Made by a program: the position numbers and the translations under genes. From positions 1 to 7,417 of the forward strand of contig JAEWJD010000350.1 in assembly GCA_023386765.1 (NCBI GenBank): DNA of 7,417 nucleotides, given 5' to 3'. The notes below the pieces were generated by a model. That model was given only the letters and a program-made list of their open reading frames with translations. It was not told the origin of the DNA and ran no database searches. Position 1 is the first letter of the stretch. Each line of letters begins with the position of its first letter. Origin of the DNA: Pseudomonadota bacterium (GTDB taxonomy: Bacteria; Pseudomonadota; Gammaproteobacteria; Burkholderiales; Burkholderiaceae_B). Below are positions 1 through 5,873 of the stretch, piece after piece.

Positions 1-1865
1 CGCTGACGCTCGCCTACCTGTCTTTCTTCATTTCCGAGCACTATCTGGGGGTGTCGGGCGTGGTGGCCACCGTGGTGGCCGGCCTGGTGGTGGGATCGGC
101 CGGGCGCACCCGGATGTCGCCGACCACCTTTGAGTACCTGTCCAATTTCTGGGGGCAGTTCGGGTTCTGGGCCAATTCGCTCATTTTCCTGTTTGCCGCC
201 ATGCTGATCCCCAAGCTGATGGCCCAGGCCGATTGGGTCGAGCTGCTGCTGGTGGGCGTGGTGTTCGTGGCCACCTTGGTGGCGCGCGCCATCGTGGTGT
301 TCGGTCTGCTGCCCTTGTTGCGGGTCTTCAAGATCGGCGCCGAGGGCAGCAACCCTTACAAAACCGTGATGCTCTGGGGCGGCCTGCGCGGCGCAGTGTC
401 GCTCGCCCTGGCGCTGGCTGTAACCGAGCAGACCTCGGTGCCGGCCGAGGCCCGCCAGTTCGTGGCGGTGGCCACCACCGGTTTCGTGCTGGCCACCTTG
501 TTCATCAACGGTATCAGCCTGCGTCCGCTCATCCGCAAGCTGGGCCTGAATCAGCTCTCGCCGGTCGAGCGCACCATCCGCAATCAGGCTTTGTCGGTGG
601 TGCTGGAGGTTCTGCAGGGCAAGACCGACGAAATCGCCAGCGAGGATCACATCGCGCCCGAGGCGCGCGCCCACATCCGGGCGGTGTTCGATGCCAGCAT
701 GACCGCGGTGCACGACAGCCAGGTCTCGCGCATGAGTCTGGAGCAGCGCACGGCCGTGGGGCTGGCTATCGTGGCGCGGCGCGAAGAGGAAATGTTCTTT
801 GACATCCTCAAGGCCCAGATCGTGGACTGGCGCATGGCCGAAGGCCTGCTGGCACGTGCCGAGCGCCTGGGAGATGCGGTGCGTACTGGTGGCGAAGAGG
901 GATTCGACGCTGCCATCGTGAGCGACGTGCGTTATTCGCAGGCTTTCCGGCTGGCGCTGCGCACTCATTATGTCTTCGGGTTCCAGGGCTGGTTGGGACG
1001 CGAGCTGGGCCAGCGCTTCGCCAATCTGCAGTCCAAGCGCTCGGTGGCGCAGCGGCTTATCCAGTTTGCCCGTGAGCAGATCACGCCGTTGTTGGGCGAG
1101 GATGCGGCCTTGCGTATCGTGGCCGCCCACCAGCGGCGCCTGGATCTGATCGACAACGCCCTGCAGGCGCTGAATCTGCAATATCCCAGCTACGCCCTGT
1201 GGCTGCAGGAAAACTATCTGGGCCGGGTGGCCCGCGAGCTGGAGCGCATCCGTTATCACACCATGCTGGAGCAGTCGCTCATCAGTGGCGAGGTGTACGC
1301 CGACCTGATGAACCAGTTGCAGACACGCTGGGAGCATATCGATCAGCGTCCGCCGCTGGACATCGAACTGAGCGCGGCCGAATTGATCAAGCGGGTGCCG
1401 CTTTTCGAGGGCCTGAGCGCGGATTCGCTGCGTGCCATCTGCAAGCTGCTGCGCCCCAGGCTGGCGCTGCCCGAGCAACGCATCCTGGCGCATGGCCGGC
1501 ATGGCCAGGAAATGTGTTTCGTGGCATCGGGGGCGGTGGAGGTCCACCTGCCCGATGGCACCACGGCCGAACTGGGCAGCGGCGAGTTCTTCGGCGAACT
1601 GGCATTGCTGGGCGATGAGCACATCAATGCCGATGTGCGTTCGCTGGGCTACAGCAAGCTTCTGATGCTGTCGGCGCGGGACTTGCGCGCGTTGCTGGCG
1701 CGCGACCCGGATCTGCGCGAGCGGCTGGACAAGGTGGTCAAGCAACGCTTGCGGGCCATCGAGGGGTGGCGGCAGTTTTCGACGACAGGGCAGGTACACC
1801 CGCCGGGGGGCCCGGCCCCCGCGCCGGCAACGGCACCGCCGGCCGCGCCCCAGCCCGAGGCCTGA
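1..1865 (+). CDS. Na+/H+ antiporter (CPA1/NhaP type) with C-terminal cyclic-nucleotide-binding-type domain, 5' end missing
   Basis: This is the last 620 codons of a gene that starts before the window. The frame is open from base 3, and the GTG at 51 is internal because the codons before it already read as an exchanger helix (AYLSFFISEHYLGVSGVV). About five membrane helices follow, including WGGLRGAVSLALAL near in-window residue 125, a hallmark of the CPA1 exchangers that swap cytoplasmic Na+ or K+ for H+ across the inner membrane. After about residue 185 the protein becomes a long soluble helical region. A CNMP-binding-type domain follows at nt 1381-1755, with the phosphate-binding cassette FFGELALLGD (Glu at 1596) and a downstream Arg-Ser (Arg at 1638). 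The last 25 or so residues are a Pro/Ala-rich tail. Known for the family: such domains can gate transport by ligand binding. Whether this one binds cAMP, another nucleotide or nothing is not shown. It is convergent with the Nudix gene, 13 bases apart. Confidence 0.9.
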   Translation, partial: LTLAYLSFFISEHYLGVSGVVATVVAGLVVGSAGRTRMSPTTFEYLSNFWGQFGFWANSLIFLFAAMLIPKLMAQADWVELLLVGVVFVATLVARAIVVFGLLPLLRVFKIGAEGSNPYKTVMLWGGLRGAVSLALALAVTEQTSVPAEARQFVAVATTGFVLATLFINGISLRPLIRKLGLNQLSPVERTIRNQALSVVLEVLQGKTDEIASEDHIAPEARAHIRAVFDASMTAVHDSQVSRMSLEQRTAVGLAIVARREEEMFFDILKAQIVDWRMAEGLLARAERLGDAVRTGGEEGFDAAIVSDVRYSQAFRLALRTHYVFGFQGWLGRELGQRFANLQSKRSVAQRLIQFAREQITPLLGEDAALRIVAAHQRRLDLIDNALQALNLQYPSYALWLQENYLGRVARELERIRYHTMLEQSLISGEVYADLMNQLQTRWEHIDQRPPLDIELSAAELIKRVPLFEGLSADSLRAICKLLRPRLALPEQRILAHGRHGQEMCFVASGAVEVHLPDGTTAELGSGEFFGELALLGDEHINADVRSLGYSKLLMLSARDLRALLARDPDLRERLDKVVKQRLRAIEGWRQFSTTGQVHPPGGPAPAPATAPPAAPQPEA

Positions 1866-1878
1866 GCGCGCAGCTCCC

Positions 1879-2697
1879 TCAGAGGAGGTGCTGGCGGATG
1901 TCTTCCAGGATGACCAGCGCGGCTTCGAGCGTGAACTCGCCGGCCTCGATGCGGGTGACGACGTCGGCCACGCTCAGGGTGGCGATCTCCATGACTTCGC
2001 CATCCCGGTTGGCCGGTTGCACGCCGGGTGCCAGCACGCAGCGGCTGGTCAGCAGGTCTTCGACCTGATAGCCCTCCGGCAGGCGGCGCTGCATGCGCAG
2101 CACGGTACGCAACGGCCCGCGCATGGCGATCTGGTCGGGATCTAGCCCGGCCTCCTCGTCACACTCGCGCACCAGCGCCCGGTCCAGGGCTTCGCCACTG
2201 CCGACCAGGCCACCGACCAGGGTGTCCCACATCCCCGGGTCGGTGGATTTGGACAGGGAGCGGCGCGCCACCCAGAGCTGGCCGTCCGGCGTCCAGGCGT
2301 TCAGGTGCACGGCAAAGGTCAGCAGGCCCAACGGCCGCATGGCGGCACGTTCGATGGCGCCAAGGCAAGCCCCGGGGACGGTGATGTCGAGCAGCTCGTC
2401 GCGCCAGCCGCGCAGGCAACGGGCCTGGCGCAGGGTATCGGCAATGCGTGCCAGGCCCGCATCGAGCGCCGGGCCTGGCATCAGGCCGGGCAGCAATTGC
2501 AGGGCCTGGTCTTCGAGGCGTACCAGGCCGGTGTCGCGCAGCGCGTCGCAGGCGGCCAGGGTGGCCCAGCCGCAGCGCTGGCCGGCCAGGTGGACGGGGC
2601 GGGCGTGATCAGGGGGGGCTTGCACCGCCTGGGCGCGCAGGTCTGTCTCCAGGAGGGACAGGCGCGCGGCGAGGGAATCGGGGGGCATCGAGGACAT
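1879..2697 (-). CDS. Nudix hydrolase with N-terminal DUF4743-type domain
   Basis: This is a 272-residue soluble protein. The C-terminal half has a complete Nudix box at residues 163-185 (G, five residues, E169, seven residues, R177-E178-C179, E181-E182, G184-L185), so the Mg2+-binding glutamates are intact and it should hydrolyse a nucleoside-diphosphate-linked or similar pyrophosphate. The N-terminal ~120 residues, followed by RPLGLLTFAVHLNAW and the segment SKSTDPGMWDTLVGGLVG, match the DUF4743-plus-Nudix arrangement. That arrangement is related to the Nudix part of fungal/plant thiamine-pyrophosphokinase-type proteins, for which hydrolysis of damaged thiamine diphosphates has been reported. 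The substrate here is inferred and unproven. Start: ATG at 2697 is the first Met. A second ATG at 2688 (residue 4) is equally possible because neither has a clear Shine-Dalgarno sequence. It is divergent from the COX2-like gene and has no evident pathway link to its neighbours. Confidence 0.88.
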   Translation of the reverse strand: MSSMPPDSLAARLSLLETDLRAQAVQAPPDHARPVHLAGQRCGWATLAACDALRDTGLVRLEDQALQLLPGLMPGPALDAGLARIADTLRQARCLRGWRDELLDITVPGACLGAIERAAMRPLGLLTFAVHLNAWTPDGQLWVARRSLSKSTDPGMWDTLVGGLVGSGEALDRALVRECDEEAGLDPDQIAMRGPLRTVLRMQRRLPEGYQVEDLLTSRCVLAPGVQPANRDGEVMEIATLSVADVVTRIEAGEFTLEAALVILEDIRQHLL

Positions 2698-2704
2698 GGC
2701 GCGG

Positions 2705-2710
2705 ATTTTA
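2705..2710 (-). promoter_or_regulatory. Possible -10 element for the Nudix gene, very close to its start codon
   Basis: Read on the minus strand this is TAAAAT, five of six matches to TATAAT. It ends only 7 bases before the ATG at 2697, so a transcript from it would begin at or next to the first codon (leaderless) or would use the second Met at 2688. No -35 box is visible at the normal distance (GGGCGC at 2728-2733). Weak call based on one hexamer. Confidence 0.25.
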
Positions 2711-2766
2711 GTGCAGGCGCCGGGGTCGCGCCCAGCGGGTGCGGCGAAGGGTCGGCCCCCTGTCGC

Positions 2767-2772
2767 TATAAT
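2767..2772 (+). promoter_or_regulatory. Sigma70-type -10 element (TATAAT) upstream of the COX2-like gene
   Basis: This is a perfect TATAAT in a GC-rich background, within GCTATAATTT. No good -35 hexamer sits 16-18 bases upstream (the 17-base position reads GCGAAG), so the promoter may need an activator or be weak. The predicted transcription start is near 2779, giving a leader of about 95 bases before the ATG at 2874. That leader can fold into several GC hairpins. Confidence 0.55.
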
Positions 2773-2785
2773 TTCCCTGTTTTCC

Positions 2786-2857
2786 GGCGCGCGGCCGCGC
2801 CTGGCGTTCCTGTGACGCCGGCACGGTGTCCTGGGCCGGCATGGCGCGATCCGCGCC
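2786..2857 (+). promoter_or_regulatory. Structured 5' leader with repeated hairpin arms before the COX2-like gene
   Basis: Three inverted repeats lie in a row. GGCGCG (2786-2791) pairs with CGCGCC (2796-2801) around a 4-base loop. GGCGT (2803-2807) pairs with ACGCC (2815-2819) around 7 bases. GGCGCG (2843-2848) pairs with CGCGCC (2852-2857) around 3 bases. The first and third hairpins use identical arms, so either left arm can pair with either right arm, giving mutually exclusive folds. The last hairpin ends 7 bases before the ribosome binding site at 2865-2868. No U-run follows, so it is not a classic terminator. A regulatory role is inference; GC richness alone produces some such pairings. 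Confidence 0.35.
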
Positions 2858-2873
2858 CTGTTTCGAGGTCAGC

Positions 2874-3554
2874 ATGAAAATCTGGAAGGGTTTGCCGGGG
2901 ATCGGCGTGATGGCGCTGGGCACCGGCAATCTTGCGCTTGCCCAGGAAAGGGATGAGCCCGTGTCGCGTGCCTTGCAGGCGCTGACGTTGCACGACGACA
3001 GCGGGCTGGGCTGGCATGAGGCCGTGCTGGCGGTTGGTGCGCTGATCTTCCTGGCGGTCTTTGCCATCATGTTCTATTCGGTGCTGTCGCATCGTCGTTC
3101 GGGCGAGCGCGGTGAGGTGGCGTTTCGCCAGTCGCTGGGCGTGGAGTTCATCTGGTGTCTGCTGCCTTTCGTGATCGCGGTGGCGATGGCCTGGCCGGCG
3201 GCCAGCGCGGCCCTGGCCATGGCAGGGGCGGGCGGGCCGGCACTGCACCTGGAGGCCCAGAGCGAGCCGGGCCTATGGCGGTACCGCTATGAGGATGGCG
3301 CGGCCGCGGGCTTGCCGTCAGCCTCCTCGCGTCCGGGACCGTTGACGGCGCCGGCCGACACCGTGCTGCGTCTGAACTGGCGTACGGCGCCGGCCTGTCA
3401 GCGCCAGGTGTGGTTCCGCGCCGAGGCGCCGGGCCGTTACCGCATCCCGAGCGGCGAACTCTGTCCGGGGGCGCCTGCCTGGGTCGAGGTACATGCCCTG
3501 CCCGAAGAGGCGTTTTCGGCCTGGGCGGCCAGCCAGCGGCGGACCTCACCCTAG
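2874..3554 (+). CDS. Short cytochrome c oxidase subunit II-like protein lacking most CuA ligands
   Basis: This is a 226-residue protein. Start: ATG at 2874 has GAGG at 2865-2868, 5 bases upstream, and gives a normal signal peptide (residues 1-23, ending LALA before Gln24). In-frame starts at 2826 (GTG) and 2841 would bury that signal. Residues ~50-71 (ALIFLAVFAIMFYSV) and ~90-115 (VEFIWCLLPFVIAVAMAWPA) match the two helices of COX2, which span the inner membrane with the C-terminal domain outside. The C-terminal domain is recognisable but reduced. WRYRY (135-139) resembles the aromatic stretch of COX2, and residues 180-217 (WFRAEAPGRYR, GELC, ALPEEAFSAW) align with the CuA-loop end. The first CuA Cys is Ser193, Cys197 remains, the loop His and Met positions are Pro201 and Val204, and the segment carrying the other His is deleted. 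It is unlikely to form CuA or accept electrons from cytochrome c. Length is about 60% of a usual COX2. It could be an assembly or regulatory paralogue, or a decaying copy. Confidence 0.82.
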   Translation: MKIWKGLPGIGVMALGTGNLALAQERDEPVSRALQALTLHDDSGLGWHEAVLAVGALIFLAVFAIMFYSVLSHRRSGERGEVAFRQSLGVEFIWCLLPFVIAVAMAWPAASAALAMAGAGGPALHLEAQSEPGLWRYRYEDGAAAGLPSASSRPGPLTAPADTVLRLNWRTAPACQRQVWFRAEAPGRYRIPSGELCPGAPAWVEVHALPEEAFSAWAASQRRTSP

Positions 3555-3916
3555 GGCGCGCCAGAGGGCCGGCTTCGCCCCCTGCGTCTATTGGTCGCAT
3601 TGGGCGGCCTGGCGGCTGCGCTTACACTAGCCGCTGCGCGCCATGCATACGCCAATCAGGGCCAGAGCGTCTCTCGCCGCTCGCGTAAGGCACCTTTGCC
3701 GACCTCTGCCCGGTACTCCGCAAGAGCAAGAAGCCTCCCGGGCAGGCTCGTGCCGCGCGCGCCGACCCATGGATCCGTTTGCCTGCGCCATCGAGGCGCG
3801 GGGCGGCAGTCTGCGCCGATCCATCCGGTTCCTGGCCTGAAGCCACCGTCGCCCTGCCGGCCCAGCCGGTCCGGTGGCGGGCAGGCCGTTGTGCAACCCG
3901 CGTATTGGCTGAGTCC
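3555..3916. other. 362-base gene-free stretch before ctaA
   Basis: No reading frame here looks like a known protein on either strand. The frame from TTG 3591 begins with a signal-peptide-like run (ALGGLAAALTLAAARHAYA) but continues as Arg/Ser/Pro-rich sequence without family features, and it has no clear ribosome binding site. It holds a weak promoter-like pair (3600-3628), a weak hairpin just after the COX2-like stop (AGGG 3565-3568 with CCCT 3580-3583), and an inverted repeat CCTGCC/GGCAGG (3853-3858 with 3880-3885) ending 31 bases before the ctaA ATG. In related bacteria this position commonly carries oxidase structural and assembly genes such as SURF1. Nothing here is recognisably left of them. 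Confidence 0.6.
3600..3628 (+). promoter_or_regulatory. Candidate promoter for the ctaA-ctaB-sco operon
   Basis: TTGGGC (3600-3605) and TACACT (3623-3628) are separated by 17 bases, with 3/6 and 4/6 matches to the sigma70 consensus. If used, transcription would start near 3635 and leave a leader of about 280 bases before ctaA. No better pair was seen nearer to the ATG. The operon could instead be read through from the COX2-like promoter. Confidence 0.28.
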
Positions 3917-4930
3917 ATGGACCGCATCATTGAGCGTTATCGCAAGCTGGTTTTCTTTACCTGGTTTCTTACCCTGGACCTGATCATGTTCGGCGCCTTC
4001 GTGCGCCTGACCGATTCGGGCCTGGGCTGCCCGGACTGGCCCGGCTGCTACGGCAAGGCTTCGCCGCTGGGTGCGCTGGCCGATATTCATCAGGCTGCCA
4101 CCGACATGCCGTTCGGACCGGTCACCCTGTCCAAGGCCTGGATCGAAATGATCCATCGCTATGTGGGCGCCCTGCTGGGCCTGCTGATCATCGCCATCAC
4201 CTACATGGCCTGGCGTTATCGCCGTCAACTGGGCCGCTCGCCGGTCCTGGCCACCGTGGCCCTGGTGGCCGTCTGTGTGCAGGGCGCATTCGGCGCCTGG
4301 ACCGTGACGCACCGGCTGATGCCGGTGGTGGTGACCGCGCACCTGGTGCTGGGTCTGTCGCTGCTGGCCCTGATGACCTGGCTGGCCGCGCGCGAGCGTC
4401 CCCATCTGGCCGTGCCGGCCTATGCCGCCCGGCTCCTGCCCTGGCTGGCGGGCGGATTGGGTCTGCTGGCCGCGCAGGTGACCCTGGGAGGCTGGGTCAG
4501 CACCAACTATGCGGCGCTCGCCTGCATGGACTTCCCCACCTGCCATGGGGAGTGGGTGCCGCAAATGGATTTCCACGGTGGTTTTTCGCTCATCCGTGCG
4601 CTGGGCGAGTTGCCGTCAGGGGAAATGATCTCGCAGAGCGCGTTGACGGCGATCCACTGGCTGCACCGCAACTTTGCGTTCATTGTCTTCCTCTACCTGG
4701 GCGTGCTGGCCTGGCGCTTGCGCCGGGTGCCGGGGGTGAGCGGGCCGGCCTGGCTGATGCTGGCCCTCTTGCTGGCGCAACTGCTGACCGGGCTGACCAC
4801 CATCTTCTTCCAGTGGCCGCTGCTGATCGCGGTGCTGCATAACGGGGGCGCAGCCGGCCTGGTGCTGGCCTGCGTGGTGGCCCTGGTGCGGCTGTCGACG
4901 GCGGGCGGCCCGCCCTTGCGCAAATTGTGA
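3917..4930 (+). CDS. ctaA: Heme A synthase (CtaA/COX15 family)
   Basis: This 337-residue inner-membrane protein oxidises the C8 methyl of heme O to the formyl of heme A, the cofactor of aa3-type oxidases. Start: ATG at 3917 gives MDRIIERYRKLVFFTWFLTLDL, the usual N-terminus. Upstream in-frame codons to 3779 do not look like this family. About eight helices fall in two repeats. GLGCPDWPGCYG gives the Cys38/Cys44 loop pair, and CMDFPTC gives Cys203/Cys209 in the second half. Heme-ligand histidines fit His80 and His143 in the first half (63 apart, as recalled for Bacillus CtaA His60/His123) and His247 and His308 in the second half. Glu77, three residues before His80, matches the catalytically important Glu of the family. 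The Shine-Dalgarno sequence is weak. The stop lies 17 bases before ctaB, indicating an operon. Its product heme A goes to an oxidase not encoded here. Confidence 0.95.
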   Translation: MDRIIERYRKLVFFTWFLTLDLIMFGAFVRLTDSGLGCPDWPGCYGKASPLGALADIHQAATDMPFGPVTLSKAWIEMIHRYVGALLGLLIIAITYMAWRYRRQLGRSPVLATVALVAVCVQGAFGAWTVTHRLMPVVVTAHLVLGLSLLALMTWLAARERPHLAVPAYAARLLPWLAGGLGLLAAQVTLGGWVSTNYAALACMDFPTCHGEWVPQMDFHGGFSLIRALGELPSGEMISQSALTAIHWLHRNFAFIVFLYLGVLAWRLRRVPGVSGPAWLMLALLLAQLLTGLTTIFFQWPLLIAVLHNGGAAGLVLACVVALVRLSTAGGPPLRKL

Positions 4931-4934
4931 GCGA

Positions 4935-4940
4935 CAGGAG
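4935..4940 (+). promoter_or_regulatory. Ribosome binding site that fixes the ctaB start
   Basis: CAGGAG lies 7 bases before the ATG at 4948. It decides against the in-frame GTG at 4927, which overlaps the ctaA stop and lies upstream of this site, and against the ATG at 4957, which is 16 bases away. Confidence 0.7.
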
Positions 4941-4947
4941 CGCTAAA

Positions 4948-5853
4948 ATGGCCAATATGTCTACCCTCGCTGCTTCCCAACCCGGATTGCTGCGGCAGTA
5001 TTTCGTGCTGACCAAGCCGAGAGTCACGCAGCTTGCCGTCTTCTGTGCCGTGATCGGCATGTTCCTGGCCGTGCCGGGCGTGCCCGATCTGTCCCGCGTG
5101 CTGTTCGGCACGCTTGGCATCTGGCTGCTGGCCGCTGCCGCTTTCGCGATCAACTGCCTGATCGAACAGGAAATCGACGCCCGCATGGCGCGCACGGCAC
5201 GACGTGGCACGGCCCGCGGCACCATCTCACCGGCCCAGGTGCTGGGCATGTCGGGCCTGCTCGGCGGCGCCGGCATGCTGGTGCTGTACCACCTGGTGAA
5301 CCCCCTGACGATGTGGCTGACGTTCGCCACTTTCGTGGGCTACGCCATCATCTATACCGTCTTTCTCAAGCCGAGCACGCCGCAGAACATCGTGATCGGC
5401 GGGCTGGCCGGCGCCATGCCGCCGGCGCTGGGCTGGGCGACCGTGGCCAACGCCGTGCCGGCCGAGGCCTGGGTGCTGGTGCTGATCATCTTCATCTGGA
5501 CGCCACCGCATTTCTGGGCCCTGGCGCTGTATCGCACCCAGGATTACATCAAGTCCGGCCTGCCCATGCTGCCGGTCACCCACGGCAGCAAATACACGCG
5601 CCAGCAGATGGTGCTCTATAGTTTTGCCTTGTTTGCCGTGACGCTGCTGCCTTACGCCATGCGCATGAACGGCCCGCTTTACCTGCTGGCCGCCGTGGTG
5701 CTGGGTGGCATGTTCGTGGGGCATGCCGTGGGCCTGTATCGCCAGTACAGCGATGCCCGCGCGCGCCGCATGTTCCGCTTCTCCATTCTCTACCTGGCGC
5801 TGCTGTTTGCGGCCCTGCTGGTGGACCATTGGGTCGGTGTTTTGCTGGCCTGA
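4948..5853 (+). CDS. ctaB: Protoheme IX farnesyltransferase (heme O synthase, UbiA superfamily)
   Basis: This 301-residue inner-membrane prenyltransferase attaches farnesyl diphosphate to heme B to give heme O, the substrate of CtaA encoded just upstream. Landmarks run in order. LLRQYFVLTKPRVTQL is the N-terminal signature. The first polar, Mg-diphosphate-binding motif is NCLIEQEIDARMART (Asn69, Glu73, Asp77). YTVFLKPSTPQNIVIGGLAGAMPPALGW follows in two conserved blocks, then FIWTPPHFWALAL and DYIKSGLPMLPVTHG. Hydrophobic helices fill the rest, and the length is normal for CtaB/CyoE. One local oddity is ARRGTARG after the first motif, where most family members have an Arg-Pro (RNRPL type), so Gly87 replaces Pro. 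The gene sits 17 bases after ctaA and 20 bases before sco. It could equally be named cyoE; the ctaA and sco neighbours favour ctaB. Confidence 0.96.
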   Translation: MANMSTLAASQPGLLRQYFVLTKPRVTQLAVFCAVIGMFLAVPGVPDLSRVLFGTLGIWLLAAAAFAINCLIEQEIDARMARTARRGTARGTISPAQVLGMSGLLGGAGMLVLYHLVNPLTMWLTFATFVGYAIIYTVFLKPSTPQNIVIGGLAGAMPPALGWATVANAVPAEAWVLVLIIFIWTPPHFWALALYRTQDYIKSGLPMLPVTHGSKYTRQQMVLYSFALFAVTLLPYAMRMNGPLYLLAAVVLGGMFVGHAVGLYRQYSDARARRMFRFSILYLALLFAALLVDHWVGVLLA

Positions 5854-5873
5854 CCGATTTGACGGGGGTTTTG

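Noticed and set aside
51..53. GTG as the start of the antiporter gene
   Set aside because: Codons from base 3 onward continue the exchanger sequence in the same frame, so the gene enters from outside the window.
1862..1882. Hairpin CTGAG/CTCAG spanning the convergent stops of the antiporter and Nudix genes
   Set aside because: Only 5 base pairs with an 11-base loop and no U-tract; too weak to call a terminator.
2826..2873. Longer N-terminus for the COX2-like protein from GTG 2826 or ATG 2841
   Set aside because: It would bury a good signal peptide and ignore the ribosome binding site at 2865-2868; it would also run through a strong hairpin.
2874..3554. The COX2-like protein as a quinol oxidase subunit II (CyoA), which naturally lacks CuA
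   Set aside because: The retained GELC and WFRAEAPGRYR text follows CuA-type COX2. The protein is too short for CyoA, and no cyoB-type gene is adjacent.
3779..3916. Longer CtaA beginning at 3779
   Set aside because: The extra 46 residues are Arg/Pro/Ala-rich and unlike the family N-terminus. MDRIIERYRKLVFF at 3917 matches the usual start.
3656..4576. 306-codon open frame on the minus strand across ctaA
   Set aside because: It lies opposite a gene with clear family motifs. The translation is Gln/His/Gly-rich without family features, as expected opposite GC-rich coding DNA.
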